Shown: positions 22,616-34,781, numbered from the stretch's first letter. The stretch: 64,000 bases of DNA from Allomyces arbusculus (GCA_027604705.1 JADHYV010000003.1:911326-975325); one strand, 5' to 3'. The notes: generated by a model not told the origin, from the letters alone. Numbers and translations are program-made.

Positions 22616-23553
22616 GATAGCGACAGTGCCAGAGTCGGGCCGCGTGTCAAGTTGGGAAACGGTGTGGATGCCGGCGTCGTGGCGAGAGGACGCGGTGATA
22701 TGAGCGTGGCTGCAGTCGGGACAAGAGAGCGGCGCGGCGTTGGCGGGGAGCTGCTGCTGTTGCTGCGAGTCGATTTGATGGAACCGGTCGACGACTTCGA
22801 GGGTGGGCGCGACGCTGTCCACCGTTCAGCTTGTGGCATGAGCGAGTCGCAAGAGAGAGCAAGCCGCGAGCGACGAGAATCGCCGGCAACGACAAGCATG
22901 CAAGTGCGCAACCGGGTCGCACCACGTCCGTGGCCAAACGAAACGCGCGGGCGCTAACCATCAGGTGGACAGTCAAGCTGGAACCGGCACGGATGTGGTC
23001 CCGGACGCGTGTGTTGGCTGGGCCGGGCATCGGGGAGCGCTTGTGCATGCACCGGGCGTACGCGCGGTTCTCGAGGTGGTTCGGTTTGACATCAAGGTGG
23101 CGCGCAACAACGGAGAGGCGGGTCGGCCTTGGCGACGGTGGGCGTGCGAAAAGTATTGCGCTGCGATGAGGCTTCCACGCACCCGCCGTCGGCCGAATGT
23201 AAAACTGTGCGCGTGGCGAAGTGGTTTGGCTGCGTACGTTCGAGACGAAGTGGGCGGAAGTTGGACAACAGCGCCGGCGGGGTTGGTTGTTCGCCAGCAG
23301 GACCCGGCGCCACATGCGCAGCCAGTTTCCGCGGTGCCACGGCGCGTCGATGGCATGCGGGATCGGGGATGCCCTGCGGGCCGGTGGCGACAGGCGTGGC
23401 AGGGCCGTCACGTTCTGGGCTCAGCCAGGAGCATCGCCCGCTCTTTTCCGCGCACGGCGGGGTGCGGCCGACAGTCCGGCCGGCCGACGCTCGCCCGGGT
23501 CGCCACGGCCTGAACGCGCAACGCAACGCCGCCCACCAACCGGAAGGCGCACC
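22616..23553. other. Divergent intergenic region
   Basis: About 0.94 kb between the divergent starts of the heptahelical protein and the low-complexity protein. Frames on both strands are GC-driven and lack family features. Confidence 0.4.
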
Positions 23554-25030
23554 ATGCACCACCCGCCCGCATCCGCCGCCAGCGCCGCGCCGCCGCGCCC
23601 GTCGGTCCCCGCGGACCCTGACCACCACCACCACCCTCATCATCGCCACCAACTCCACTCGCACCACAACGCGCATCGCCACCCGAACCATCATGCCGAC
23701 CGTGCCGCCCGGCGCGGCGGTGGCGCGCCCGTTGACTCTGCGGCCGGCCCCGCGGCACACACCGCCACGGCCGGGCCACGTCGTGCTTCGGTCCCGCTCG
23801 TCGCTGCATCCACCGCTCCGTACCAGACCCCTGTCCGTCCGTCCCACCCACCTGCTCCGGCCACGGCTGCCGCCGCGGTCCCCGCGCGCACACCCGCGCG
23901 CCGCCGGCTGAGTTTCCACGCGGACCACCACCACCATGCGCCGCCCACTGACACCGCCCCGCTTTCACCGCTTGCGCGTTCTGTCGACCTCGTGCACGAC
24001 CCGGACGACGCCGACGACGAGGACGAGGAGACCGACCATGCCGACGACGCCGACCCGGATGCAGGCGACAACGAGTCGCTCTCGCTCAAGGACCCGGCCG
24101 TGACCCACGTGCGCAACCCGATCAAGCGACTGTCGCGTCTGTTGCTCGAGGAAGCGCGGATTGGCGACCGCGAGCGCGCCGGTGAAGCCGTCGTGCAGGA
24201 CCTGATCACGCTCGAGCTGACCGACTGGCAGGACGCCGAGGGGGACGCCGTGATGATGGACCACCCGGACCAGCTGGTGCTCGTCAAGCAGCGCGCGGCA
24301 CCGTTGCCGGGGTCACACCTGAACCCGTCGCGCGGCATGGTACGGCACTCATGTCTCACCTCCTCCTCTTCACTTCGGCTCACCCACGTTTCGCACCTTG
24401 CACAGCACTACTCGCCCTCGACCCCGGCCAGCTCCAACACGCCGTCCCCCACCGTCGTGCAATTCCCGCCAATTTCCGTCAACACGCTCCCTCTCGCCGC
24501 CAACCCGCGTTCGCCACGCGCCTTACTCCCGGCCTACCACCACTATTCGGCCTCGTCCCCGCCGCCGCTCCTCCTCGGCAAGCGGTCGCGCACGTCGTCC
24601 ATTTCCGAGACCCCGGCGCGGAAACGCACGCGCGTCGGCGACGCGCCCGACCCGGCGGCCCTTATTGCGAGTCCAAGCGCGCACCGTGTCTCGGCCGGTG
24701 CGTGTGCTCCTGCTGGTGGTGGTGGTGGTGGCGAGTGGTCCATGGCTGACGAACGCTCGCTCGCTGACCCCAGGTTCGCGCAGCAGTTCCTACTCGTCGC
24801 CGAGCTCGTCGTCGGCCGGGTACATGAGCGCCGGTGGCGCATCGTCCGGGACGGGCACGGCGGCACCGACCACGGTCCCGATCCACAATAATGCCGGCAA
24901 GCAGATGCCGCACATGATCAATATCCAGGGCGCGAGCCTCGCGTTCAGTAAGCTCGATTTGCACGGGAGCGGCAACGGGAACGCGAACGCGAACGGAACG
25001 GGTGGCGGGCAGCAACCGCCGCCCATGTAA
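23554..25030 (+). CDS. Low-complexity, probably nuclear protein of unknown function
   Basis: Exons 23554-24339, 24406-24697 and 24774-25030 give 444 aa. I do not recognise it. Residues 10-60 are His/Pro-rich. An acidic block of alternating Asp/Glu at about 150-175 is followed by the only well-structured part, NPIKRLSRLLLEEARIGDRE and LITLELTDWQDAEGD, likely helical. Later segments are Ser/Pro-rich with a basic KRTR-type cluster (GKRSRTSS, RKRTRVGD) that could serve nuclear import. The C-terminus is Ser/Gly/Asn-rich, ending QQPPPM. The first intron has a multiple-of-three length and no stop, so retention would not break the frame. Coding status is supported by both introns having matching phases. 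Confidence 0.6.
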
Positions 25031-26031
25031 TGGTGGAGTGTGGACGACGCGTCGAGAATGACGCGTCGAGAACGACGATCAGAAGAGGGACGAGTGACCG
25101 GGATGGGGATGGGATGGGAGAGCGAACGATGCCCTGTATCCTTTTTCGTTTCCGTGTACATATCAACGAGGTTTGCGTTTTCCTGATTATTTATTTTTTG
25201 TTTCTTGATGCCAGACCGGCCGCGGCAACTTCGTGGCTGCAAAAGCTGCAAGAGCCCGTTCTGCACCTCTCACGGGATGCCGAGCCCAAGCGATTCCAGG
25301 CGATTCACATCGTCACCCACTGCAAGCAGCTGGTATTGTGGCCGTCTCGGATGGTCGTTCTTCGCGGGTCTTTCAATTCATAGCTAAGGAAGGGCTGGCA
25401 AAATCCGGATTTTGAGGCAGGCCATGCAGCTCGTCGTGATGCGCTGTTATTTGTCGAAATGTCGGCAGCAGGACCCAATCTACCGCCAGCCTTTGCTGGT
25501 CGGGGTTCAAATTGATTCCACAAGAACTGTGGCTGCACGGCTGCAAAAGACTGTTCAGTCGCATGGAGCACGACATAGATAGATGGTCGGGTCTCATGGT
25601 GATTGTAATGAGCAGCTGGCGCTGTCGCCGTCTTGGGTGGTTGCCCCTCTCGAGCCTTTTAGCTCGAAGTTGAGGGCCGGCAAAACGTGATGTTCTTGAC
25701 GTACCCTATAAAATGGAGGAGGGTTTGCTGCGCCAGTTTTTGCCTGGTCACACCAACCCGTTTGTATGCCCTTTCACCAGCACAAAGACTGAGAGCGTGG
25801 ATTTGGAACAAGGCAAGAACTCCGAGTTCTCCAAAAACGTTGGTTGTCCTACCAGCCCATTTGGGGAGAGTGATCAGAAAACTGCGTTTGGCGGCTGTGG
25901 TACGGGTGCGATGGCCGATAATTTGGAGCAACCTTGCTGCTCGGTGCTCATACATGACCTCTCACAATGGTGGATCGAAGCATAAACTAACCATGTCGCT
26001 GTTTCTTTCTGCCGCAATGTCACACCCCAAT
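25031..26031. other. Gap without gene
   Basis: About 1 kb of lower GC DNA between the orphan gene and URM1. A TATAAA element occurs near 25707 but no gene start is recognisable behind it. Confidence 0.4.
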
Positions 26032-26461
26032 CTACCCACCATGCAGCGTCGAAATAAACACAATCTCGTCGCCGGCCTTGAGCACGTACTCGAGGTCACC
26101 CTCGAGCTCCCAGTCGGCGTCGTTGATGAGCACGAGAATGCCCGGTCGTCTAGCCCCAACCCACATCGTAAGTTTACGCTCCGCACCCGGAAACACAACG
26201 ACAGGACGCAAACGTACACGCTGTCGCCGTCCATGAACAGCTCCGGCCGCTCCTTGAGCAAGTGGTCGCGCACCCACGGCAACAGGTCGCGCATCGTGGC
26301 CGCGCCGGCCTTGAGCGGAGCGTCGACGGTCATGGCCTTGGTGCCGCCAAACAGGAGCTCCATGCCGCCGCTACGGTCGAGGTTCGGGTTAGACAGTGAG
26401 TGGAGGGCGTAGCGGGAGGCTGGGAGATGATGTACCTAAAGCGCAACTCGAGCGAGACCAT
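26032..26461 (-). CDS. URM1: Ubiquitin-related modifier 1
   Basis: Three exons (26461-26436, 26370-26218, 26149-26032) encode 98 aa, the normal length of Urm1. Urm1 is a sulfur carrier for tRNA wobble-uridine thiolation and a protein modifier. Family segments: [11 protein letters not shown] near the N-terminus, [17 protein letters not shown], then [11 protein letters not shown], ending in the Gly-Gly needed for activation by the E1 Uba4. Both introns (65 and 68 nt) sit inside conserved sequence, and their removal restores exact family spacing, which fixes the model. Confidence 0.96.
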
Positions 26462-27109
26462 GGCAATGGATATCTGTTGAAGCGAGAGCGGACGGGCGTC
26501 AGGGCTCGTGCTGATCAGGAGCAGCCAGTAAGACTCGTATGGAGCAGCTTCGTGGTGGGCAACCGAAATCTGTTGCCAAGGGTAGGAATGGCGCGCCCTG
26601 ACGTCGACGAGATCGAGCACCCGAATCTTGGATGAGCTGGTTACGGACGTTCAAATGTGGCTGGTTCAAGCTTGACTTTCTTTTCAATTCAAGTCGCGAA
26701 TTCGATCTGATTCTCTTGCAGCAAGTATTGCACACGGTTGCAGTGCTTGGCCCGCCCTTAATCGTCGAGAAAATTGCTCGGTTGCTGGAAGTTGCGATGG
26801 CTGGCCATCAGAACAGCATGAGTGAGTAAATACTTGCATAGGTTTGACTCTAACCGTCACAACCGCGTCCCTCGCTCGCAAACGTCGCGGAGGACGATCC
26901 ATCAAATCTTCTACTCATTTCCACCAGCCGAGCTGCAACCCGACCCCACTTCCAGCAAGATCAACGTAGGCATCAACAATAATGATCCAGCCCTCGCGAA
27001 CCTGTATTCTTGCGCACGATTGAATGCTCCGCACACGAGCCCAACAGATCGTGATCAGCAAATGCTCACTACACCATCTCTACCTGCACCAATCCGTCAG
27101 TTGAGCACC
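26462..27109. other. Divergent intergenic region, URM1 / PIH1
   Basis: About 650 nt between divergent starts. A plus-strand open frame from 26822 runs into the PIH1 gene, but its first 96 codons show no conservation and are probably 5' UTR. Confidence 0.4.
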
Positions 27110-28219
27110 ATGGCGACGGAAACCAATCATCTCTCGGCGCTCTCCAACATTCCGACCGCCGACAAGGCCGCGCACGCTGAGTGGGAGCAGGTCATGCAGT
27201 CGGTCATGTCGGAAATGAAGCAGGACCCAGAACTGCAAAAATGTACGCCCACTTCCCCTTTCCTCCACGGGACCGCAACGTTTACGAGCCCTGACCGCTC
27301 TCTCCACCCCTTTCCAGCTCTCGCCGAGGCCCTCCAGGCACAGACCGAGCAGGAAGCCTTTGAAATCACGCCGTTGCCCGGCTTCGCCATCAAGACTTCG
27401 CTCACCAAATCGACCGCGACCTACCCGTCCGGATTCAAGGTCTTCATCAACCTGTGCCACTCGCCGTACGTGCCGGCACCGCCCGTCGCGACCGACGACG
27501 AGATTCGCGCGGCGATCACCGGTGCGGATGGGGCCGCGTGGAAAGTGCCGATGAGTTTGACGGGGCCGCGCGACGATGCGGATAAGTGTACGTTGGATGG
27601 ATTTGCAGGCGACGGGTGAGCTGGCGCGATGACTGACGAGAAGACACTGGTAGTGGGCCGTCCATGCATCGTGTTCGACGCATGCGTGCACTCGGACGTG
27701 GTCGCGAAAGCCGAGGGCGACTGGGACTTCAAGCAGTTTATTATCGAGCTCGCGATCCAGTGGGCCGAGGAGAAGCACGCCATGAGTTTGTCGCGCGGTA
27801 CGCATAAATTCGTTTCCACTTCGTTTGATTCGTGCGACCCCCCTCACCTCAGCTCGCACCCGCGACGTCCAGAATTCGCCCTCCCGAAGATGAAATCCAA
27901 GGGCCCGCCCGGGATCCACAAGGTCTACCGCGCGAAACGCGCGGGTGTGGCCACCATCCCGCAGCAGGAACCGCTCTACCAGGTCAAGCACCAGCCGGAC
28001 CAAAAGCGGGTCACGGTGCTCGTGAAGCTGCCGTTGATTGCGACAGCGCAGCAGGTCGCGCTCGATATTGAGGAACACAAGGTGGAACTCGACCATAAGC
28101 TGTACCGGCTGTCGGTTCCGATCCGTGCGGGGACCGTGGACGTGGATCATGCCGAGTGCGATGCGGTGTTTGACAAGTCGACGCGCGTGTTGCAGGTGAC
28201 GCTGCCGCTCGTCGCGTAG
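27110..28219 (+). CDS. PIH1 domain protein (R2TP complex, PIH1D1/Pih1-like)
   Basis: Four exons (27110-27242, 27318-27587, 27654-27797, 27873-28219) give 297 aa. Pih1 proteins work with Tah1 and the Rvb1/Rvb2 ATPases to deliver Hsp90 to snoRNPs, PIKK kinases and polymerases. The PIH-N domain shows ITPLPGFAIKTS, KVFINLCHSPYVPAPP, and, across the second intron, DKLGRPCIVFDACVHSDV followed by DFKQFIIELAIQWAEEK. The C-terminal half (YQVKHQPDQKRVTVLVKLPL to VLQVTLPLVA) has the CS-like beta-sandwich pattern of the PIH C-domain. The start ATG at 27110 (caccATGG) is preferred to the upstream in-frame Met at 27062. Confidence 0.88.
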
Positions 28220-28432
28220 GTAGGGTGGAAGCAGGGCATGAGTGTTGGTAAAAACCGTTCTGTTTGATTTCACTTTTGGTGTATTTGGACTCCACTATCA
28301 AAAAGGTTTCCACGGACAAATGGGGGGATGGGACAGAAACGCATGTGCAACAAAAAGGAGAACAAAATCGCCGCGAACGGCTGGAGCAAAATCGAGCGAA
28401 TGGCACATCGTCTGCCAGCGTCATTTCGCGGA

Positions 28433-31400
28433 TCACCTCGGCTCGCACGCGAGCGACCGCTCGTACGCATCGTCGTCCGACAGCGGCACGTAGTCGCGCA
28501 CGTAGGCTTGGATTTCCGGCACCGGCGTCAGGTTGTACCCTTCTGATTGCAGGTACTACGTTGACCCACAACTTCAGTCTCACACTCTCTGCAAATTGAT
28601 ACAAGCGCCTCGCACGCACCTGGAATTTCTGAATCAAGTCGGCCATGACCTGGTACCGCTGGAAGTTGACGAGCTTCCCATCAATCGACCGCGCGAGGCT
28701 GCGGTCGAGGTAGTACAAGTCGCGCTCGAGAATCGCCGGGAACGGCACGGCCGGCGGCTGTGCGTCGCGCATGAGTGCGCGCAGCGACTTGTAGTTGATG
28801 TCGGGCGAGCAGTTGGCGACGAGGTCCTGCAGCATGCGCTTCGATTTGGTCGGAATGAGCTAGCATCGCAACAAAGTGGTCAGTGTCTTGTCGCAACGAT
28901 CCCCGTCCAATTGGGTGCGTGCAAGCGCGTACCGATTTGGTCCGCTCCAACCGCCACACGGCACTCGACTCGAGCGCGGCCATGATTTCCGAGACGCCGT
29001 TAAAGTTGTTGAGCTTGAGCAATTCGTCGGCGAGCGTAATGAACCGCTCAAAGACGACGGCGCGCGTCTTGGTTTCGCGCGTCATCAAAATCTCGGACCG
29101 CACCCACTGCATGACGTGGTTAAACCACCGCGTCATGGCCAAGACCGTCGCTGCCGTCTCCTCCTTGTTCTTGCGCATCCAGTTGATGCCAATCAGCTCG
29201 AGCGGCTACCATGGGAAAAGCAATGGGTCAGCAGGACACAACCGACAACCAAACGAGAAGAGCGAGAAAGAAGACGCACCGACATGGCCCGGAACAACTC
29301 CGACTCGACGAGCGTCAACTGCCGCGCGACCTCGACCATACTCAAATCCAGGAACCGGATCCCCTTGCCCTCTTTCCTCGACCCGCCGCGCAACCACGCC
29401 GTCGACTTGGACAGCGTCCCGACCGCGGCCAGCGTCGCGCTTGACGACGGATTACTCCCAAGCCCCGCGGCCGACCCGATACTGCCCACGGGCAGCGGGT
29501 CGCGCAGGTACTTTGGCAAGACGGGTGGCGGTGGAGCCGGGTGCGTGCGCAAGACGGCGTCGCCGAGCGCTGTGGTCGTGGTCGTGACGAGCCCAGAGAA
29601 CTCGGAGTTGAGTTTCGACTTGACGAGGCACTCGATTTGCGGCAGGATTTCAGGTTGGTCCTCGGGAACTATGTGGTCGCGGAGGAACGACATGACGCGT
29701 TGCAGGAACTCGCTATGGGTTGCAGTCGTGTCAGCGGAATGGAATGGGGCGGCGGGATTGACGGCGCAAAAAGAGGAGACGGACCCTTGAAAGTCGCACC
29801 AGTACTTGGTCATCCAGTCGCTCAAGACGTTGTAGATCCTAGAAAACGTTTGGCACACGGGTCAGATGGGCGCCGACGCGACGAGAAATACCGACACAAA
29901 AGACAATGTCGAACCTCGAGACAATTTTGGTTTTCCTCGGCCGGTAGAGCGCCTGAATCGCCGCAAGCACCTCCTCGGGTGTCATGAACTCGCGGTACGT
30001 GAGCAGGAACGTATTGCGCAGCTGGTAGTCTGTTTCAAGCGAGCCACCGTCAATCCCTTACTCACCTTACCCCCCCCCCCCCCCCAATCCAGACCGCACG
30101 TACCGATCGGATGACCCACAATCAACCTCTCCACCAATTTCTCCGGCACCGCGGCGCGAATCTGCCTCTGCCCGCCATCCGCCTCGGCGGCCCCACCATT
30201 CGCAAACAAAATCAGACCCTGCGACTCGTCGCGCGCATCCATGTCGGCCTGCCCACGACTCGCCTCCTGCATGACTTCGTGCAGGACATGCTCGTGCAAA
30301 CCGACGAGACTTTGCCGCATATCGGCCAGTTCGCGCTCGAGGATGGAATTGCGCGCCTCGGCACTGCGTAACTTGTCGACGAGTTCGAGCCGCGTCGATT
30401 CGAGGTCGAAGGTCGCGTCGGTGTTGGGCGGCGTCACCATGGTTTCCTTGTCGGACATGGTCGCAGCGACGACCGCGCCCTGCGCGCGGCGGAGGGTGCG
30501 TGGCGGGGTCGTGACTGCGGCGACGGCCGCGGAAGAAGACGAACCGGCTATGGCCGCGGCTGCGGCGGCCGCGCGACTTGATGGACGGTCGGGGGACCAC
30601 GGCGACGTCGACCGCGACGCTGGGCGGGACGTTGACGTTCCCACTGCCGCACTCGCACGCTGCTCATCGAGCATTTCCGCCACCGGCTTGGTCCCCAGGA
30701 CGACCGCCGTATCGACCGAAACCGACCGCATCGACATTTGCCGATGCATGTCGTGAATCGTCTGCTGCGAAGTGCGGGCCACTTCGCGCAGTTCGGTCCG
30801 GTGCTGTTCGGTCAATTGCGCGAGCTGCGTCTGGAATGTGGATTCCTTGAGCGCCAAGTCGCGCTGCAGCGTGTGCAGCTGGTGCCGCTGCTTGGCGATC
30901 AGTTGCATCAGGTAGTCGTTGCGCTCGCGGTAGAATTGCAGTTCTTGCATGGCGTTGAGCTGCGCGAGGTCGGATGAGTCGCCGAGGAGCTACGAATGGG
31001 TGAAATTGGTGAGACCCCGCTCATCATGACGTGAACGGACGCGGTCGGTACCTCGCGATGGTGCTCGACTGTCTGCTGCAACGTCCATTTTTCCTCGACG
31101 AGCTGCGCAATCGTCGCGTGACAGTGCGCCTGGAATCGCGTCTGGCCCGCGACCAAGTGCACAATGATATCGCGCAACTGGTCGACGTCGTTTGGCAGTG
31201 CCGTGCGAAACGCCGCGGCCGTTGGCGCCGTCGTGGTCGTCGCGCCGTCGCCCGTTCGTCGTCGCGAGTTGCTCGGAAGCCGACCTGCTGGATGTGCACC
31301 GTCAGCAACCACCTCCGTTCATGATAATCCGGTCACGCCAAGTTGCGTACCGGGCACGCCGTCAAACAAACTCGCCCACTCGGCACTCTCAGGCGCGAGA

Positions 31401-31974
31401 TCGACGGGCGTCTGGCCGCGGTAATTGGCGGCGGTCGGCGATGCGCCGCATGCGACGAGCAATGCCGCGCACGAAAGGTGGCCCATGAGCGCGGCGACGT
31501 GCAATGCCGTGTTGCCCTCGTTGTCCTGTGCGCTGATGTTGACGGGGATCTACCGCACCCGATCGCAGTCAGTCGGGCGCCGCGAGCGCGGGGAGGACGG
31601 GCGGCGCGGTGCGGGGCGGTACCTTGTCGAGTAACAGCTGCACGAGCCGGTCCTGGCCGAGCAGGCATGCTGCGTGGAGCAGGGTCTGGCCTATCACATC
31701 GCGCCGCGGGGGTGTTGGCGGGCTCAGAATGCATGGTGAACGGGCACGACGGCGTGCGTACCGTCGTGAAGCCGCGCATAACTCAGCTGTTTCGGCGATT
31801 GCTGGTCGAGGAGCCAGTGTACGCGCGCATAGTCCGCGGCGATCTGCCAGTGGGATCGACAGGGATCAGCGACCGGGCACAGGAATGGTTGGCGTGGGAA
31901 AGGCGGAGTACCGCCGCCTCGATGATCTCGTCCATGGTGGTCCCGGACGGGAGGGTCGTGGAGGATGGCCGCAT
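28433..31974 (-). CDS. Ankyrin-repeat Ras guanine-nucleotide exchange factor (REM + Cdc25 domains)
   Basis: Twelve exons join without a stop to 923 aa: 31974-31912, 31843-31762, 31690-31623, 31549-31351, 31287-31052, 30989-30104, 30029-29915, 29838-29785, 29712-29280, 29205-28933, 28859-28620, 28555-28433. Order: short N-terminal segment (LPSGTTMDEIIEAA), two ankyrin repeats (GQTLLHAACLLGQDRLVQLL; GNTALHVAALMGHLSCAALL), a long coiled coil (YRERNDYLMQLIAKQRHQL onward), a Ser/Ala-rich linker, and the REM domain (DYQLRNTFLLTYREFMTPEE). The catalytic RasGEF domain follows (RFLDLSMVEVARQLTLVES; LELIGINWMRKN; TRAVVFERFITLADELLKLN; PAVPFPAILERDLYYL). It should load GTP on Ras-like GTPases at membranes. 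The 5' end is uncertain; another upstream exon is possible. Confidence 0.85.
30070..30085. repeat. C16 homopolymer inside a RasGEF intron
   Basis: Sixteen C on the plus strand, that is G16 in the transcript, in the middle of the intron at 30103-30030, which splits the REM domain. Confidence 0.9.
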
Positions 31975-32700
31975 CGTGCTGCGATGTGCCGAGTAGGGAT
32001 GGGTCCGTCAAGGTTGCGTCGTCGGAGATTGGGAAGCGAGAGCCGCAAGGCGCCGGTTGGCCGACCGATAATGGCTCAACCAGGGTGTGCTGTCGGGAGT
32101 ACTTGCGGTCGGCGGTCGGTGCTCGGCTACAAGTGACGGAACGGTGCCAACCGCTTGGTTCTGGTTGCTGGGTGGCTCTCTGGTGACACTTGCAGCTCGC
32201 AAATATGACCGATGCTGGAACAGGCGCTTGCTCCACGTGGTCAAGCGATTGCAGCAAGTCGAATGCAGTGAGTTGACGTGGGTGGCCGCGGGCCAAGTGG
32301 GGGCGAACAGAGCAGGCGCCGTGCGCGCGGTGCGCCGCAAGCGGTGGTCGAGCTGGCAATGATGGCGCGCTGCGGGTGAGATTCGAACCGGTGGCCTCTT
32401 GAGGATTTTGAGGATTTCGTACAGTGGTGGGCTGAAGAGGACAAAACGAAGTCCCCGCGCTCGAACGTGGCCCTTCTCCCCCACGTCCTTGTCCGACGTG
32501 TCCCTCTCGGACGCGTCCTTTCCCGAAGCGTCACAAACAAGACGAGTGAATCTCTAAGATAATGGGACTAAAGAAAGCAGCAAATTGGCCGAGTCGCAGC
32601 GACAGAAATGGCAAAAGAAACGTTGTCTACTCGCGCCACATATATACAAAAATGGTTTCCTCCTCCCATCCATTCCACTCTACTCCTTGGCAATCGCGCT
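31975..32700. other. Gap between RasGEF and MsrA
   Basis: About 725 nt. Around 32370-32400 the minus strand contains GGTTCGAATCT, like a tRNA B-box, but no cloverleaf closes around it. No gene is supported. Confidence 0.4.
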
Positions 32701-33408
32701 TCAATCCTTGAACTCGCGCACAAAGTGCGACGGGCACTCGTACCCGTCCGGGTTCTTGACCAGGTACTTTTGGTGGTAGTCCTCGGCCGTGTAGAACTGG
32801 TCGATTGGCGTGATTTCCGTGGCAATCGGTTTCGGGAAGTACTTTTGCACGCGCTGCTTGACAGCCTCGGCCGTTGCCTTTTGCGCAGGCGAGTAGTAGT
32901 AGATGCCCGAACGATATTGCGTGCCAACGTCGGGCCCTTGGCGGTTCTGTTTGGATCGAAAGAGAGGCGCGGATCGTCCGGATGCCGGATCGTCAGCGAG
33001 CAGTTCCGACAACCGCGATGGTCGATGCAACACGAAGCGTACCACGGTCGTCGGGTCATGAATGCGGAAAAAGAACGTGACAAGCTCCTCGTAGCTGACT
33101 TGCGTTGGGTCAAACTGCAGCCGCACGACCTCGGCGTGGTTGGTCGTGCCAGTGCACACTTGCTTGTAGGTCGGGTTCGTGGCCGACGCGAGGCCGTTGG
33201 CGTAGCCGACCTCGGACGCGAGCAGGCCCTTGGTCTTGTAGTGCTTGTCGAACAGGTGTTGCACGCCCCAAAAGCAGCCGGCGGCAAAGGTCGCGAATTC
33301 GGCGTTGGTGCTGGTAGCGGTGCCGTTGCTGGTCATGGCTGCAGTGGTGGTCGAGAAAAGACGCGTCGTGAAGAGCGACAGGCGGCGGGCAGCAGCAGTC
33401 GTGAACAT
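32701..33408 (-). CDS. msrA: Peptide-methionine (S)-S-oxide reductase (MsrA)
   Basis: Exons 33408-33043 and 32946-32701 encode 203 aa; the 96-nt intron falls between HDPTTV and NRQGPDVGTQYRS, a join that restores a textbook MsrA motif. MsrA reduces methionine-S-sulfoxide in proteins. The catalytic Cys45 lies in GCFWG; other signature parts are EVGYANG, YEELVTFFFRIHDP and YHQKYL near the end. The first 24 residues are rich in Arg/Ser/Thr with no acids (FTTAAARRLSLFTTRLFST), a likely mitochondrial presequence. A second Met at residue 25 could give a cytosolic form. Confidence 0.95.
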   Translation of the reverse strand: MFTTAAARRLSLFTTRLFSTTTAAMTSNGTATSTNAEFATFAAGCFWGVQHLFDKHYKTKGLLASEVGYANGLASATNPTYKQVCTGTTNHAEVVRLQFDPTQVSYEELVTFFFRIHDPTTVVRFVLHRPSRLSELLADDPASGRSAPLFRSKQNRQGPDVGTQYRSGIYYYSPAQKATAEAVKQRVQKYFPKPIATEITPIDQFYTAEDYHQKYLVKNPDGYECPSHFVREFKD

Positions 33409-34220
33409 GGCAGGGGGACGGGGGCCGTGGTTGGTATTTATTGTGGAGGGAATCGTTGAAGCGCGGTGGGTCCGGCACGGTTGAAGGCCCCGTTTTTAGT
33501 TTGAGCCCAGTCGTGGAGCGGCACGATGGCGACACGATCTGATCCGCACGGCTTGGTGTTTGGCGGTGTGCGGGTGGTCGGGAGTTGTTGCAAATCGTTG
33601 CAAATCATTTCTGGCATCGGGTTGGTCAGCGCGTCGTGGAGCGTCGTTGGCAACCGAGGTGTCTGGTGCGATTTGGAGCACCGATGGTGCCATTTCGCGG
33701 CCGTTGTTCCGGCAGGTGTTTTTCCGGAGGCCGATACAGTCCCATACCCCCAAAAGCCACCGAACCCCGGTCCCCCTGTGCTTTTCCGATTTGCGGACGA
33801 CGCGGTCACGTTGTCCAGTTTGACCCAGGCGTCGGTGTCGTCGTGGTGCTCGAGCGCCGGTCGTCGACGTCCGTCCAGGTCAACGTGATCGCGGCCGCGA
33901 CCAGCTCATGTGCCGCAAACCTGCCCTGCCCGCCAACGACCACGGCAATCGACCGCGCGACGCTCGACAAAGCGACAACGCCCAGCGCGGCGTATATAGA
34001 TGTAAATGTGTAGCCTCAATCGCCGGCCAGCCCCTGAACCACCACCACCACACGCCCAAACAGCTTGCACGCCCAGCTCGCTCGTCTTGCGACCTGCCTC
34101 GACCCGACTTGTTAATCTTCTGCAAGGACGGCCGGGAATCAGTCCGTCTGTGGCCCATCGACTGCAGTAGTACTGAATCGTGCGCAAACCGACACGCACC
34201 CTACTGCACTCCACCGTATC
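33409..34220. other. Gap without gene
   Basis: About 0.8 kb. Plus-strand frames here are GC-driven and differ in no obvious way from noise. It includes the MsrA promoter on the minus strand. Confidence 0.4.
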
Positions 34221-34781
34221 TTAGCTCGACAGCACGGCCGAATCCATGCTGGCGCGATCCGCACTCGTCGCACGCTGCTGACTCGGCGGACTCTTCACGG
34301 GACTCGCCGGCCCGACGCCCTCGTCCACTTCCTCTTCTTCGGCATACTCGCCCCCCGCAATCGCCGCGGCCACGACCGCAGCCCCGAGCGCGCGCAACAA
34401 CTCGTCCAGCACCTCGCGCGCGTTCCGGACGGGCAGGGACTCGGCCGCGCGCGCGAGGCACGACGCGACGCGCGGGGTCCCACGAGCGGCACGCATGGCC
34501 GCGTAGCAGTAAGCCTGCGCGGTCGCGACCAGTTCGGGGCGGGACGTGCTGGCCGGGGCTTGCTCAGCGTGCAACGCGAGGGCGCGCACGGCGTCGAGGG
34601 CCGACCGGCACGCGGCGAGCGTCGTCGACGGGAGTGCGGGCGTGATGGGCGCCGAGACGTGTGTGCCGGTGGGCCATTGCAGGACAGCGCGGGCGAGCGC
34701 GATCTTGGTGCAGGTGGACGCCGCGAGTAAACGGCGGGCGAGGTCAGTCACGAACGAGGTCCATGAGCGCGGGCGCGGCAT
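34221..34781 (-). CDS. Small Ala-rich helical protein, unknown
   Basis: A single frame of 186 codons starting at ATG 34781. It is unusually coherent for a GC-driven ORF: predicted helices (FVTDLARRLLAAS, TKIALARAVLQWP, SALDAVRALALHAEQ, VLDELLRALGAAVVAAAIAG) followed by an acidic patch (EYAEEEEVDEG) and a Ser-rich tail. The TKIALARAVLQ helix faintly recalls cyclin-box proteins of the PCL type, but too little aligns to claim it. May be real or chance. Confidence 0.35.
   Translation of the reverse strand: MPRPRSWTSFVTDLARRLLAASTCTKIALARAVLQWPTGTHVSAPITPALPSTTLAACRSALDAVRALALHAEQAPASTSRPELVATAQAYCYAAMRAARGTPRVASCLARAAESLPVRNAREVLDELLRALGAAVVAAAIAGGEYAEEEEVDEGVGPASPVKSPPSQQRATSADRASMDSAVLSS

Noticed and set aside
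23408-24383. Long minus-strand frames opposite the His/Asp-rich orphan protein
   Set aside because: Low-complexity shadows of CAC and GAC repeats; the plus-strand reading has phase-matched introns.
24340-24405. Excess of stop-free introns with length divisible by three (about 11 of 68)
   Set aside because: With introns near 75 nt in GC-rich DNA, roughly this number is expected by chance, so no retention-based regulation is inferred.
32360-32440. tRNA-like B-box (GGTTCGAATCT) on the minus strand
   Set aside because: The flanking bases do not form a T-stem, and no acceptor stem or A-box is found at the right distance.
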